Below, piece after piece: positions 8,257-15,477 of a stretch of DNA of 15,875 bases. A program made the translations under genes and the position numbers. The stretch is from the NCBI GenBank assembly GCA_002887195.1, contig PJAB01001266.1:1-15875 (forward strand), written 5' to 3'. The stretch's first letter is position 1, and each line of letters opens with the position of its first letter. This stretch comes from Chrysochromulina parva. Its lineage: Eukaryota; Haptophyta; Prymnesiales; Chrysochromulinaceae. Under the pieces are notes generated by a model, which worked only from the letters and a program-made list of their open reading frames with translations, had not been told where the DNA came from and made no database searches.

Positions 8257-9780
8257 ATGGCCGAATACCACGATCCCATCCACTCGAGGTTCCTGGACGG
8301 TGACGTGCGCAGCAGACTCCGCTTGACCGTCTCAGCGTTCTCGGCCACCTCGGCGACTGCCACTGGAAACTTGCCAACCACAGGAAACTTGACGAGCTTC
8401 CTCGATCGCGACCTCGCGAGCTTCAAGAGGCGTTGCACGCGGGACGCGTGCCAACGCGCCTTCAATACCAGCTGGCATCACCTTTCTGTGTTGGGTCGCG
8501 TGTGGGCATGCATACACCGTGGGCGTGTCTTCACGACAGATGCTGCGTCGTGCTTCACTGGTAGAAAGCTGTCAAACCCCACGAGTGGTTGCGGCATTTG
8601 CGTATCGGGTGGTTCATATCCATATGCCGACCGCAAGCACTGCTTTCATCGCATGATTCTCGCGTACAACGAACTCTACCGCCCGCACTTCGATGCGTGC
8701 ATCATATTGAATTGCCAAGATGCGCCCATTCTTTACCGTGAAGGCCTTTTCAGCTTCGCATACACAGGCTCTCCGTTCAGCTACGAAGTTCCTTTCCCAG
8801 ACTATTCAAGCTGGCAGTCGTACCCGCAGTGGTTGCAAGGCTTGCAACACTCGCCACCTCCTCGGTGGCACATGAAGTTGCGACGGGCAGTACTGGTGGG
8901 AGGCCAAACGCGAGCATCGTCGTTGCGCAAGAAGCTCTTTGGGGGCTTTTGCGACAAAGCCTTTCACCAACTCGGTTTCGTTGATATGGTCGGCGTGGAC
9001 AGTCCATTCGGCCGAAGCAACGTGAGCAGTCGCACCGCTGCTGTCAGCGCAGAGCTCGCCGCGGCTCTCGCAGATCGGAATGCAACCGGCCTTCGACGGT
9101 TCCCCTTCATACCGAGGGCTGGGCTGTGTCAGTATCGGATGATCGTGTTGTCCGAAGGCCACTCCCGATGGCTCGACCATTTGAAGTACGAGCTGCTGTG
9201 CAAATCGCTCGTCGTGCAGCTGGTCGATCTTGTTGATCCCGATACGAATGCAGGTAGGGCACTTTCTTCTGCCTACTCACCGATCGAGCGCGTGCTGCAG
9301 CCGGATGTGACGCACATTGAACTGACGCTCAACCACTCGTCGCCCGAGTGGTGCTCTATGGTGGCGGAGAGGCTCAAGGCGATCTGGGCAGACGATGCAA
9401 AGGCACAGGCGATCGCAAACACCGGCGAGGCAAGAACGCGGCAGCATTACAGCATACAGGGGATTTACGATTACATCGACGCCGCAGTGACCCGTGTGGC
9501 CACGATTCAAAAGGACACCTTTGACGTGCCCATGTTCATACAGGAGCACAACGGCGTCGAGATTACCCAGGAAAACTACGATAACGTCACAATGCGCTGG
9601 TTTGACCGGCTCTTTGCAACGTGGACGCGGCCGCCGGAAGGTACCTATACGGGTTGGCACGGGCCGGTGGGCGCGCGGATCGCCATGGAGCAGCTACGGC
9701 TCATGCTGCCGAGGCTCGAGAACCGAACAAGACTCGGGAACCGAATAGACAGGAATACATGGCGTACCCAGTCATCATGA
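8257..9780 (+). CDS. GT90 (CAP10 domain) glycosyltransferase, POGLUT-like
   Basis: A 507-residue protein. FDACIILNCQDAP (145-157) matches the INVRDYP segment of human POGLUT1, placing D155 at its catalytic Asp. VPFPDYSSW (178-186) matches the YPAWTFW segment, and the core CQYRMIVLSEGHSRWLDHLK (291-310) followed by YELLCKSLVV is the typical CAP10 sugar-nucleotide region. The C-terminal part (about 350-410, ending HYSIQGIYDYI) also fits the family. GT90 enzymes transfer glucose or xylose from UDP-sugars, usually onto secreted proteins or glycans in the ER/Golgi. Oddities: no signal peptide or TM helix at this ATG, so an upstream exon may be missing; and the FRG Arg of POGLUT1 reads V-G-G (214-216). 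Several Asn-X-Ser/Thr sites occur. An in-frame TGA at 8236-8238 precedes the ATG. Codon use is much less GC3-biased than in WDR5 (21 of 40 counted codons end in G/C). Confidence 0.85.
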   Translation: MAEYHDPIHSRFLDGDVRSRLRLTVSAFSATSATATGNLPTTGNLTSFLDRDLASFKRRCTRDACQRAFNTSWHHLSVLGRVWACIHRGRVFTTDAASCFTGRKLSNPTSGCGICVSGGSYPYADRKHCFHRMILAYNELYRPHFDACIILNCQDAPILYREGLFSFAYTGSPFSYEVPFPDYSSWQSYPQWLQGLQHSPPPRWHMKLRRAVLVGGQTRASSLRKKLFGGFCDKAFHQLGFVDMVGVDSPFGRSNVSSRTAAVSAELAAALADRNATGLRRFPFIPRAGLCQYRMIVLSEGHSRWLDHLKYELLCKSLVVQLVDLVDPDTNAGRALSSAYSPIERVLQPDVTHIELTLNHSSPEWCSMVAERLKAIWADDAKAQAIANTGEARTRQHYSIQGIYDYIDAAVTRVATIQKDTFDVPMFIQEHNGVEITQENYDNVTMRWFDRLFATWTRPPEGTYTGWHGPVGARIAMEQLRLMLPRLENRTRLGNRIDRNTWRTQSS

Positions 9781-9801
9781 ACATCGATCATAAACTAGAC
9801 G

Positions 9802-9807
9802 AATAAA
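9802..9807 (+). terminator. AATAAA polyadenylation signal, GT90
   Basis: A canonical hexamer 22 nt after the GT90 stop. If used, the 3' UTR would be very short. A 6-bp stem (CTCGAA/TTCGAG) follows at 9824-9840. Confidence 0.5.
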
Positions 9808-9823
9808 ATGTTATAAAATGGTT

Positions 9824-9840
9824 CTCGAAAATGGTTCGAG
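9824..9840. repeat. Inverted repeat CTCGAA-N5-TTCGAG
   Basis: A perfect 6-bp arm on each side of a 5-nt loop (AATGG), just after the GT90 poly(A) hexamer. It could form a small hairpin in the 3' end. It does not match the histone stem-loop consensus. Confidence 0.5.
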
Positions 9841-9904
9841 GTGAGTACAGAGTAGGACATACTTATGATAGGCGTTTGAATTCCTATGACAAGCATTAAC
9901 GGTG

Positions 9905-9947
9905 TGTAAATCTGTAAACCACGCTAGGTGTAAACTGTAAAGTGTAA
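9905..9947 (+). promoter_or_regulatory. Cluster of five TGTAA motifs
   Basis: TGTAA occurs at 9905, 9913, 9929, 9936 and 9943, as part of an approximate direct repeat (TGTAAATCTGTAAA, then TGTAAACTGTAAA). TGTAA is the usual poly(A) signal of green algae. Here the cluster lies 125-167 nt after the GT90 stop and about 130-170 nt before the BolA ATG, so it could serve GT90 3' processing or act in the BolA promoter. Confidence 0.35.
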
Positions 9948-10052
9948 TTCTTGCCGTCGGTGTCACGGTGCGCGGGGAAAGGGAAGGCGGCCGAGTATTA
10001 ACAGCCAGTTCACAGCCCGAGGCAGAGTGCGGTGCCGGGACGCGCGGCCACA

Positions 10053-10060
10053 TACATGTA
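10053..10060. promoter_or_regulatory. TACATGTA copy 4, overlapping a possible uORF start
   Basis: An exact copy of the octamer, 15 bp before the chosen BolA ATG. The ATG inside it (10056) opens a short out-of-frame reading frame of 18 codons that ends in TGA at 10112, overlapping the BolA start. If transcribed, this would be an upstream ORF able to lower BolA translation; that is inference. Confidence 0.35.
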
Positions 10061-10074
10061 CATCGAGGATCCTC

Positions 10075-10737
10075 ATGACACTGAGCGATTTACCCAAAGC
10101 TCGCGCGGTTGACGCAGGCCTCAAGAGCCATGGTTCACTCGCGATGCAAGCGCTCGTCGGTGCTTTTTCGGATGCTTTGAATGAGGAGGGTGCCTTGCAT
10201 AGCGAGGCGCCCCCGCCACTTCCAGCGCCGACTGGTGCACCGCCCCTTGGTTCAGTGATGCAGCTTGCCAAGGAGACTGGAAAATCACGCGATGCGTGCA
10301 AGGCCGCGCTCGTTGCCAACGCGAATGACTACGAGACCGCACGACTGAAGTTGCTCAAAGACTCCACAGCAGGCACTGCATCCGAGGTGCAGATCGACGC
10401 TGGGGCTCGTGCGCGTACTGGCCCTATGACCATCGCAGAGGCGATCACTGCCAAGTTGCGGCACACGTTTGATCCGATGCATCTCGAGGTGATCAACGAA
10501 TCGTCGAGGCACAGTGTGCGGGTTGGGTCGGAGACGCATTTCAAGGTGATCATCATCTCACGTACGTTTGACGGCGCGAAGGTTCTTGACCGGCACCGTG
10601 CTGTGAATGACTGCCTGGCGCATGAACTTGCGAATGGCGTCCACGCGCTTTCAATAACCGCGAAAACGCCTGCACAGTGGGAGACGAGCAGCACAGTGCC
10701 ACTGTCGCCCGAATGTATGAGCGGAGGAGCGAAGTAA
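10075..10737 (+). CDS. BolA1-type protein with N-terminal EF-Ts-like (TS-N/UBA) domain
   Basis: A 220-residue protein. Residues 118-213 are a complete BolA domain: MTIAEAITAKL, then LEVINESSRH, SETHFKV, a helix-turn-helix-like DRHRAVNDCLAHEL, and VHALSITAKTPAQW. It follows remembered E. coli BolA closely, including the LEVxxES-RH and GSExHFKV blocks and even the SPxC tail. The His of ESSRH and the RHR His match positions linked to Fe-S ligation with monothiol glutaredoxins, so a role in iron-sulfur cluster handling is likely, with organellar location typical of BolA1. Residues 59-96 (LGSVMQLAKETGKSRDACKA and onward to YETARLKLLKD) resemble the UBA-like N-domain of elongation factor Ts (xxLRxxTGAGxMDCKKAL). 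I do not know this fusion as a standard architecture. The first 45 residues are not an obvious transit peptide. The ATG at 10075 has weak context; the frame extends upstream only to a GTG at 10027. Confidence 0.88.
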   Translation: MTLSDLPKARAVDAGLKSHGSLAMQALVGAFSDALNEEGALHSEAPPPLPAPTGAPPLGSVMQLAKETGKSRDACKAALVANANDYETARLKLLKDSTAGTASEVQIDAGARARTGPMTIAEAITAKLRHTFDPMHLEVINESSRHSVRVGSETHFKVIIISRTFDGAKVLDRHRAVNDCLAHELANGVHALSITAKTPAQWETSSTVPLSPECMSGGAK

Positions 10738-11377
10738 TATCTAAGTTGAACGTAAGGAGCGGAGCGACGGATGTGTGAGTTATGGGTCACATCGGGGTGC
10801 GTCGATAGTCCCGCTCCCGCGTAAATCACTTTGTATACGCTTTGGCTATCGTCACCGACTTTTATGTTATGATACATGTGTATCCCAGTACGTCGGTGAT
10901 ACTCGGCTTACGTCGCGCGACCTGTTAGAACCGCGAACGTCTCGACCCCGCCCTGCCACAGCGCACGCTTCACGGCCGGCCACGCCTGCCGCCCTCCACG
11001 TGACCCTCCACGGCTCACTTCTCGGTCGTCGATCTCGGTCCCTCTCGCGCCGGTCGCTCAGCCTCTAGGGCGCGCCGGTACCAGGCTAGCGCTAGGGCGC
11101 GGCGCGCTCAACTCAGCCCGCTGTACCGCGGTCCCGTCGACGGTCCCGGCGCGTGCGTGTTAGTTCGCCGCGGATATCCGAGCGAAGGGTGTTCACAAGA
11201 CCCCGGGGTTCCAGCGGAAGCGAGCGCGGTCGCGCCCCGGGCTCTCTTCACTCTATAGTGCGCGTCGCTCTGCTCGTCTGGTCTCTAGAGTACCTCGGGT
11301 CTATACAGTCACGCGCGGCCCTCTCCACCTCCATGTACGGTCTTTCCGCCCATTCACCCTTTGGCTCTGAGGTGTGT
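10738..11377. other. Convergent intergenic region, BolA / fusion gene
   Basis: These 640 bp lie between two facing stop codons. The first third is mixed in composition and includes TACATGTG (10873-10880), one base off the recurrent octamer. The rest is GC-rich with C/T-rich runs and a 10-bp direct repeat, CTAGGGCGCG at 11065-11074 and 11092-11101. I find no AATAAA on either strand, no tRNA-like T-loop, and no protein-like reading frame. Confidence 0.55.
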
Positions 11378-14300
11378 TTACGCCAACCTCAATCCCATGT
11401 AGAAGGCGCCACCTGTGCCGCCCGCAGTAGTCTCGCCGACGCCGTGGAGCTGACGGAAGCCGAGCTTCTCGTAAAAGCGACGAGCGCGCGCGTTGCTCTC
11501 ATGCATCTGGAGGAAGGCCCCGGGGGAGCCTGCACGGCGCAGCGCCGCGAGCAGTGCCCCCATCATGCGGGCGCCGTGGCCGCGGCCCTGTGCATGCGGC
11601 GTGAGGTCGAGGTGCAGGTGTGACGGGTACAGCGCGGCGTCGAGCCCCGTCGGCACACACCCTGCTGCCAGATCATGCAGCTCATGGTATACGCGCTCCT
11701 CGGCCGTCCACTCGGGCTCGGGCTTGCCTAATTTGGCCGGATCGGGGTGTGCAGCTCGAAGCGGCGGCAGATAGGACGTCTGCAGGCGCACGGCAAAGGC
11801 CGCCGTGTCGAGCGCGCCGAGGCAGTAGCCGCACACTGCCCCGGTCGCGACCTCCTCGAGCACAAACGCGAGCGTGGGCTCCAGATCGAGGTACGGCGCC
11901 ACCCAGCGCTTGCCGAGTGCTTCCGGGTCGGTCGGGAACAAGGTTGTCGCATCGGCGCCCGCATTGCCTGTAAGCACGCACACACGCAGCGCGGCGGAGC
12001 GGTCCGCCGGCGTTGCCGCGCGAACGACAAAGGCGTCGGCCGCGTCGTCAGGGCTGATGGCGCACGACACGGGCGGCGGCGGCGGCGGCGATGACGTGCT
12101 GCAGAGCGTGCTCGCCGCCGCGGCCGCCGCCCCCACGACCCCGGCATCAGCGCCAGCCGCAGCGAGTACGATGGGCGTGTGCGCGGGAAGGATTGTCCAC
12201 GCGCGCTGTTTGAAGGCAGCGAGAGTCGGCGCAAGCAGCGTGGGGGTCGCGAGCCCCCCGGCGAGGACGATGACGTGCGGATCGACGACTCTCGCGATGT
12301 TGATGCATGCAACCGCGAGCGCGCGCGCGCTCTCCTCGACGAGTGCCTGCGCGACCGCGTCGCCCTCCGCGGCCGCTTCGAGGACGTGGCGGGCCTCGAG
12401 CTCCTCGACGACAGAGGAGGAAGCGATCGCCGGCGGCGGCCGGTGGAACGATGACAGAGAAGGAGGCGACCACCCGCGCCGTCGCGCGCGCTCAACCAGC
12501 GCGGGTCCACTCGCGATCGTCTCGAGGCAGCCCCACTGGCCACAGCCACACAGCAGGCCCGCGGCGGCCGCGGCAGCTGCGCCTGTGACGCGCATGCCGT
12601 CGATGATCATGTGCCCCCCCTCGATGAGACCATGAGCGCCGCGCCAGATTCGGCCATCGATGGCGAGGCTACTGCCTACCCCACCTCCGAGTGCAATGAG
12701 GACGGCCACGTGCGAGGAGGCGCCGTGCGGAGCACCGGTCGCCGGCCGGCCCGCTGCACCTGCAGGTAGGAGCTCGGCGAGCAGGGCCGCCTCAGCGTCT
12801 GCCACCATCACGACGCGCACGCCTCCTCCGAGCTTCGCCTCGAGAAGCTCGCGCAGTGGAGTGTGTGCTGGCCACGGGAAGTTCGCCGCCGCCGCGACGT
12901 GGCCAGTGGCAGGCTCGATGGCACCGGGCTGTGAGAGGCCTACGGCACCGACCGAGCTCCAGCCGAGGCCAGCGGCCGTGAGCAACGAGTTCGCTGCCTC
13001 ATGCAAGGCGCCCACGATGGCGTCCACGTCTCGGGCGTCGTCGCCGAGCGTCTGCCGGCATACGACGCCTGCAAGCGAGCCGTCGGATGAGTGGAAGAGG
13101 GCACTCTTGATAGAGGTCGCGCCGAGATCGAGGCCCATCAGGTAGGGCGCGCCCTTGCCGAGGTTCGCGTCGCGCGTCACCTCCCCCGCAGGAACTGCCT
13201 CTGTCCCCTCCGCCGCCACAGCTGCTGACGCCGCTGCCACTGCTGGGGGAGGCACGCCGGCGGCAGGCGTGCCGGCGCCGCCGGTCGGGCGGAGCCGTCG
13301 CAGCAGGAGGGAGACGCGCGGTTCCTCGAGCAGGGCTGCACGCGCCTTGGCCACCGGCGATGAAGGTTCAAAAGCGAGCAGGATGGCGATTGGGAGCACG
13401 AGCTGTTGCGCGAATTGCGCTGCCCCCACAGGAGTGGCCGCTATGATATGGTCGGCCGTTGGCGCGCCTACGAGCGCCGCTGGCACGTGATCGAGCTTGT
13501 AAATAGAGCGAAGCAGTGCGGTGGTCGCCGCATCGTGTGAGACCGCCGCCAGCTCACCGATCAGCCGCACACACCGGTGGTAGATCTTGTCGTTCGTGGG
13601 CGAGGTGCCGATCATGCGGTTGCGGAAGACGAGGCCACGGCACGTCATCGCGTATGTGGAGACGAGGTTGAGCATCAACTTGAGGCTCAGGTCAGCGAGG
13701 CCACCGTGCCCCGGACCCAGACCGACCACCGACAATGGGATAATGGCACACGCGTCCAGCATGCTTGCCGCGTTGCGCAGACCTTCCGCCTCGGTTGCGC
13801 GCGCGACGGCAAGCATCGCCACGGACGCGACGCCCGCACGGCGCAGACGGAGAACGAGCGCCCAGAGCCGATCCGAGGCGAAGCCGTCAAAGTCATCGGC
13901 ATCCACCGTCGCGACAGCCCCGGACCGCCGGGCGCCGCGCGGCTCTGTCGCGCTTGCAAGGAGGACCACCGCGTCGGCTGACGTGAGCTGTTGCACAACG
14001 TCCCGACCGAAGTCGTCTAGCGAAATGCACAGGAGCGGCGAGCGGCCGCTCAGGTCGCCTTCGCGGTTTGCGACCGCGGCCCAGCCGCCGCACACAAAAC
14101 CGCGCACCGTGTCAAAGGGCACCCCGTACGTATCTGGCATCTCGGAAGCATCGAGGCAGCCGAGTACTCCAGCGGCGCCCTCGCCCACGTAATAGAGGCG
14201 CCCCCCCGCACGCATCGCGGCGCCTGCAGCCTCGCACACTGTCGCGATCGAGTGAGCGTGGAGGTAGGTGGTCCGAACCGCCTCGTGTGCCGAGCTCACC

Positions 14301-15130
14301 GCGGCAGCGATCGAGGGCGCTGCCTCGCCGCGACTCAATTGGAGTGCACGGTAGCAGACAGCGTCGGCGAGGATGAGCGTTGCGGAGCCGCCCTTCATTC
14401 GACTGGAGCCAGCGATCGCCTCTGGGCCGACGACCGGATTGAGCAGCGCGCCACGCGCAGCGAGGGATGTGGCCACGTCCCGGAACGTACCGCCGCTCTG
14501 AAGCCCGGCGATCGGGGCGTTGCGGGAGAGCGAGGCCGGATTGAAGCCGATGGCTGCAGCACCAAAGCGGTCAGAGGCGACGAGGGCGTGATCGAGCTGC
14601 CCGGCGACGTACGGTGCGCTGAGGCCACAGCTGATGCCGATGAGGAAGCATGGCGGCCGCTCCGCCGCCACCTTGGAGATCTCGGTAGCCCCAGCCATCG
14701 GGTCGTCCTCGGGCAGCTCGTCCGAGAGCAAGAGTGCCGCGTCACCGCCAGAGATGAGGTAATCAAAGGCGCACGGGTCAGCCGGCATCAGGTGGTTGCA
14801 CCGCCTCGCCACGAGATGGGCGACGCGACCAGAGGTGCCGCAGCCCGTGAGCACCACGCAACCGCCCTGCTTGAGCGCCGCGGCAGCAGCCTCGGCTGCC
14901 GCCTCGGCAGCCCTGAGAGGTCGCTCATCCAGCATGCCCTCGTAATGACGCCATCCAGTGAACAACTGCGCGTCGACGCCACGCAGCGTGCGCACGAAGC
15001 CGATCGCGTCCAGTGCGTCGAGGTCGCTCGTGAGCTCGTTGGCCTCCTCAGTCGGTGGGATGGACTCGCACGAGGACATTCTCGGTGTCCTCGGTGCAGC
15101 CGAGAGCCTAAGCGCCGCTGTACTGTACAT
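11378..15130 (-). CDS. Trifunctional fusion: GKRP-like double SIS + ROK sugar kinase + GNAT acetyltransferase
   Basis: One uninterrupted frame of 1250 residues from the ATG at 15130 (AGT before it); a second good ATG lies at 15079. Residues 30-613 match glucokinase regulatory protein: GTSGR (98-102), GISCGLSAPYVAGQLD (165-180), NPVVGPEAIAGSSRMKGGSA (231-250), a second SIS with DASEMPDTYG (327-336), and a C-terminal helical lid including TNDK (512-515). After an Ala/Pro linker, residues 662-1010 form a ROK kinase: LDLGATSIK (667-675), catalytic-type Asp D778 in VADAEAA, EGGH (837-840) and the zinc motif CGCGQWGCLE (861-870). A P6 linker leads to a GNAT domain (1033-1250) with the acetyl-CoA loop QGRGHG (1181-1186) and HESNARARRFYEKLGF. 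GKRP proteins bind fructose phosphates and inhibit glucokinase; ROK kinases phosphorylate glucose, fructose or amino sugars. Likely role: a sugar or amino-sugar kinase with a built-in sugar-phosphate sensor, or a salvage enzyme. The acetyl acceptor is unknown. Residues 1-17 (Arg/Ala-rich, no acids) could be a targeting peptide. Confidence 0.9.
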   Translation of the reverse strand: MYSTAALRLSAAPRTPRMSSCESIPPTEEANELTSDLDALDAIGFVRTLRGVDAQLFTGWRHYEGMLDERPLRAAEAAAEAAAAALKQGGCVVLTGCGTSGRVAHLVARRCNHLMPADPCAFDYLISGGDAALLLSDELPEDDPMAGATEISKVAAERPPCFLIGISCGLSAPYVAGQLDHALVASDRFGAAAIGFNPASLSRNAPIAGLQSGGTFRDVATSLAARGALLNPVVGPEAIAGSSRMKGGSATLILADAVCYRALQLSRGEAAPSIAAAVSSAHEAVRTTYLHAHSIATVCEAAGAAMRAGGRLYYVGEGAAGVLGCLDASEMPDTYGVPFDTVRGFVCGGWAAVANREGDLSGRSPLLCISLDDFGRDVVQQLTSADAVVLLASATEPRGARRSGAVATVDADDFDGFASDRLWALVLRLRRAGVASVAMLAVARATEAEGLRNAASMLDACAIIPLSVVGLGPGHGGLADLSLKLMLNLVSTYAMTCRGLVFRNRMIGTSPTNDKIYHRCVRLIGELAAVSHDAATTALLRSIYKLDHVPAALVGAPTADHIIAATPVGAAQFAQQLVLPIAILLAFEPSSPVAKARAALLEEPRVSLLLRRLRPTGGAGTPAAGVPPPAVAAASAAVAAEGTEAVPAGEVTRDANLGKGAPYLMGLDLGATSIKSALFHSSDGSLAGVVCRQTLGDDARDVDAIVGALHEAANSLLTAAGLGWSSVGAVGLSQPGAIEPATGHVAAAANFPWPAHTPLRELLEAKLGGGVRVVMVADAEAALLAELLPAGAAGRPATGAPHGASSHVAVLIALGGGVGSSLAIDGRIWRGAHGLIEGGHMIIDGMRVTGAAAAAAAGLLCGCGQWGCLETIASGPALVERARRRGWSPPSLSSFHRPPPAIASSSVVEELEARHVLEAAAEGDAVAQALVEESARALAVACINIARVVDPHVIVLAGGLATPTLLAPTLAAFKQRAWTILPAHTPIVLAAAGADAGVVGAAAAAASTLCSTSSPPPPPPVSCAISPDDAADAFVVRAATPADRSAALRVCVLTGNAGADATTLFPTDPEALGKRWVAPYLDLEPTLAFVLEEVATGAVCGYCLGALDTAAFAVRLQTSYLPPLRAAHPDPAKLGKPEPEWTAEERVYHELHDLAAGCVPTGLDAALYPSHLHLDLTPHAQGRGHGARMMGALLAALRRAGSPGAFLQMHESNARARRFYEKLGFRQLHGVGETTAGGTGGAFYMGLRLA

Positions 15131-15477
15131 ACTGTGAACGTTAACACGACAGACGCGACAACCGGTGCCGGGGTACTGTGTGGTCCTGTTTTCATTCACA
15201 CACACAGCCGCCCCCTGCGAACCCGACCCTGCCGCCTCCCGCTCCCAGAGCGCCTGTCTTGGCGCCTGTCCCCGCGCAATTTGTGACTGACGCACTGAAC
15301 TTCAAGAAGAAAAAGGGGAAAAGGCGAAAGCGTCGCCCAGCGTCCATTGCCAGCGTCAACCGTGGACCATTCCGGCAGCGCTAGTAAATTGTGCTGGGTT
15401 GGTGACATGAATCAGAAAATGACAACCCGTGTGGAAAACCTTTCTGCCGCTTTCTTTAGGCAGTGTTTCAGTGGAAA
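15131..15477. promoter_or_regulatory. Bidirectional promoter region, fusion gene / ABCG
   Basis: These 347 bp separate two divergent start codons. The part near the fusion gene is C-rich with a CACACACA patch (15196-15205); an A/G-rich tract lies at 15301-15330. Unlike the RCC1/WDR5 spacer it has no TACATGTA and no central palindrome. No TATA box is evident. Confidence 0.5.

Noticed and set aside
9824..9840. Histone-type 3' stem-loop or bacterial terminator
   Set aside because: The stem has 6 bp but the sequence and loop do not match the histone consensus, and no T-run follows.
11378..15130. Bacterial contamination as the source of the MurQ/ROK/GNAT gene
   Set aside because: The same contig carries WDR5, a spliced gene and GT90, the SIS module matches eukaryotic GKRP better than MurQ, and there is no operon layout or ribosome binding site.
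14252..15286. A 344-codon open frame on plus, opposite the fusion gene
   Set aside because: It lies wholly antisense to the GKRP module, is rich in Arg/Gly/Ala with no recognisable domain, and is the open shadow expected in very GC-rich coding DNA.
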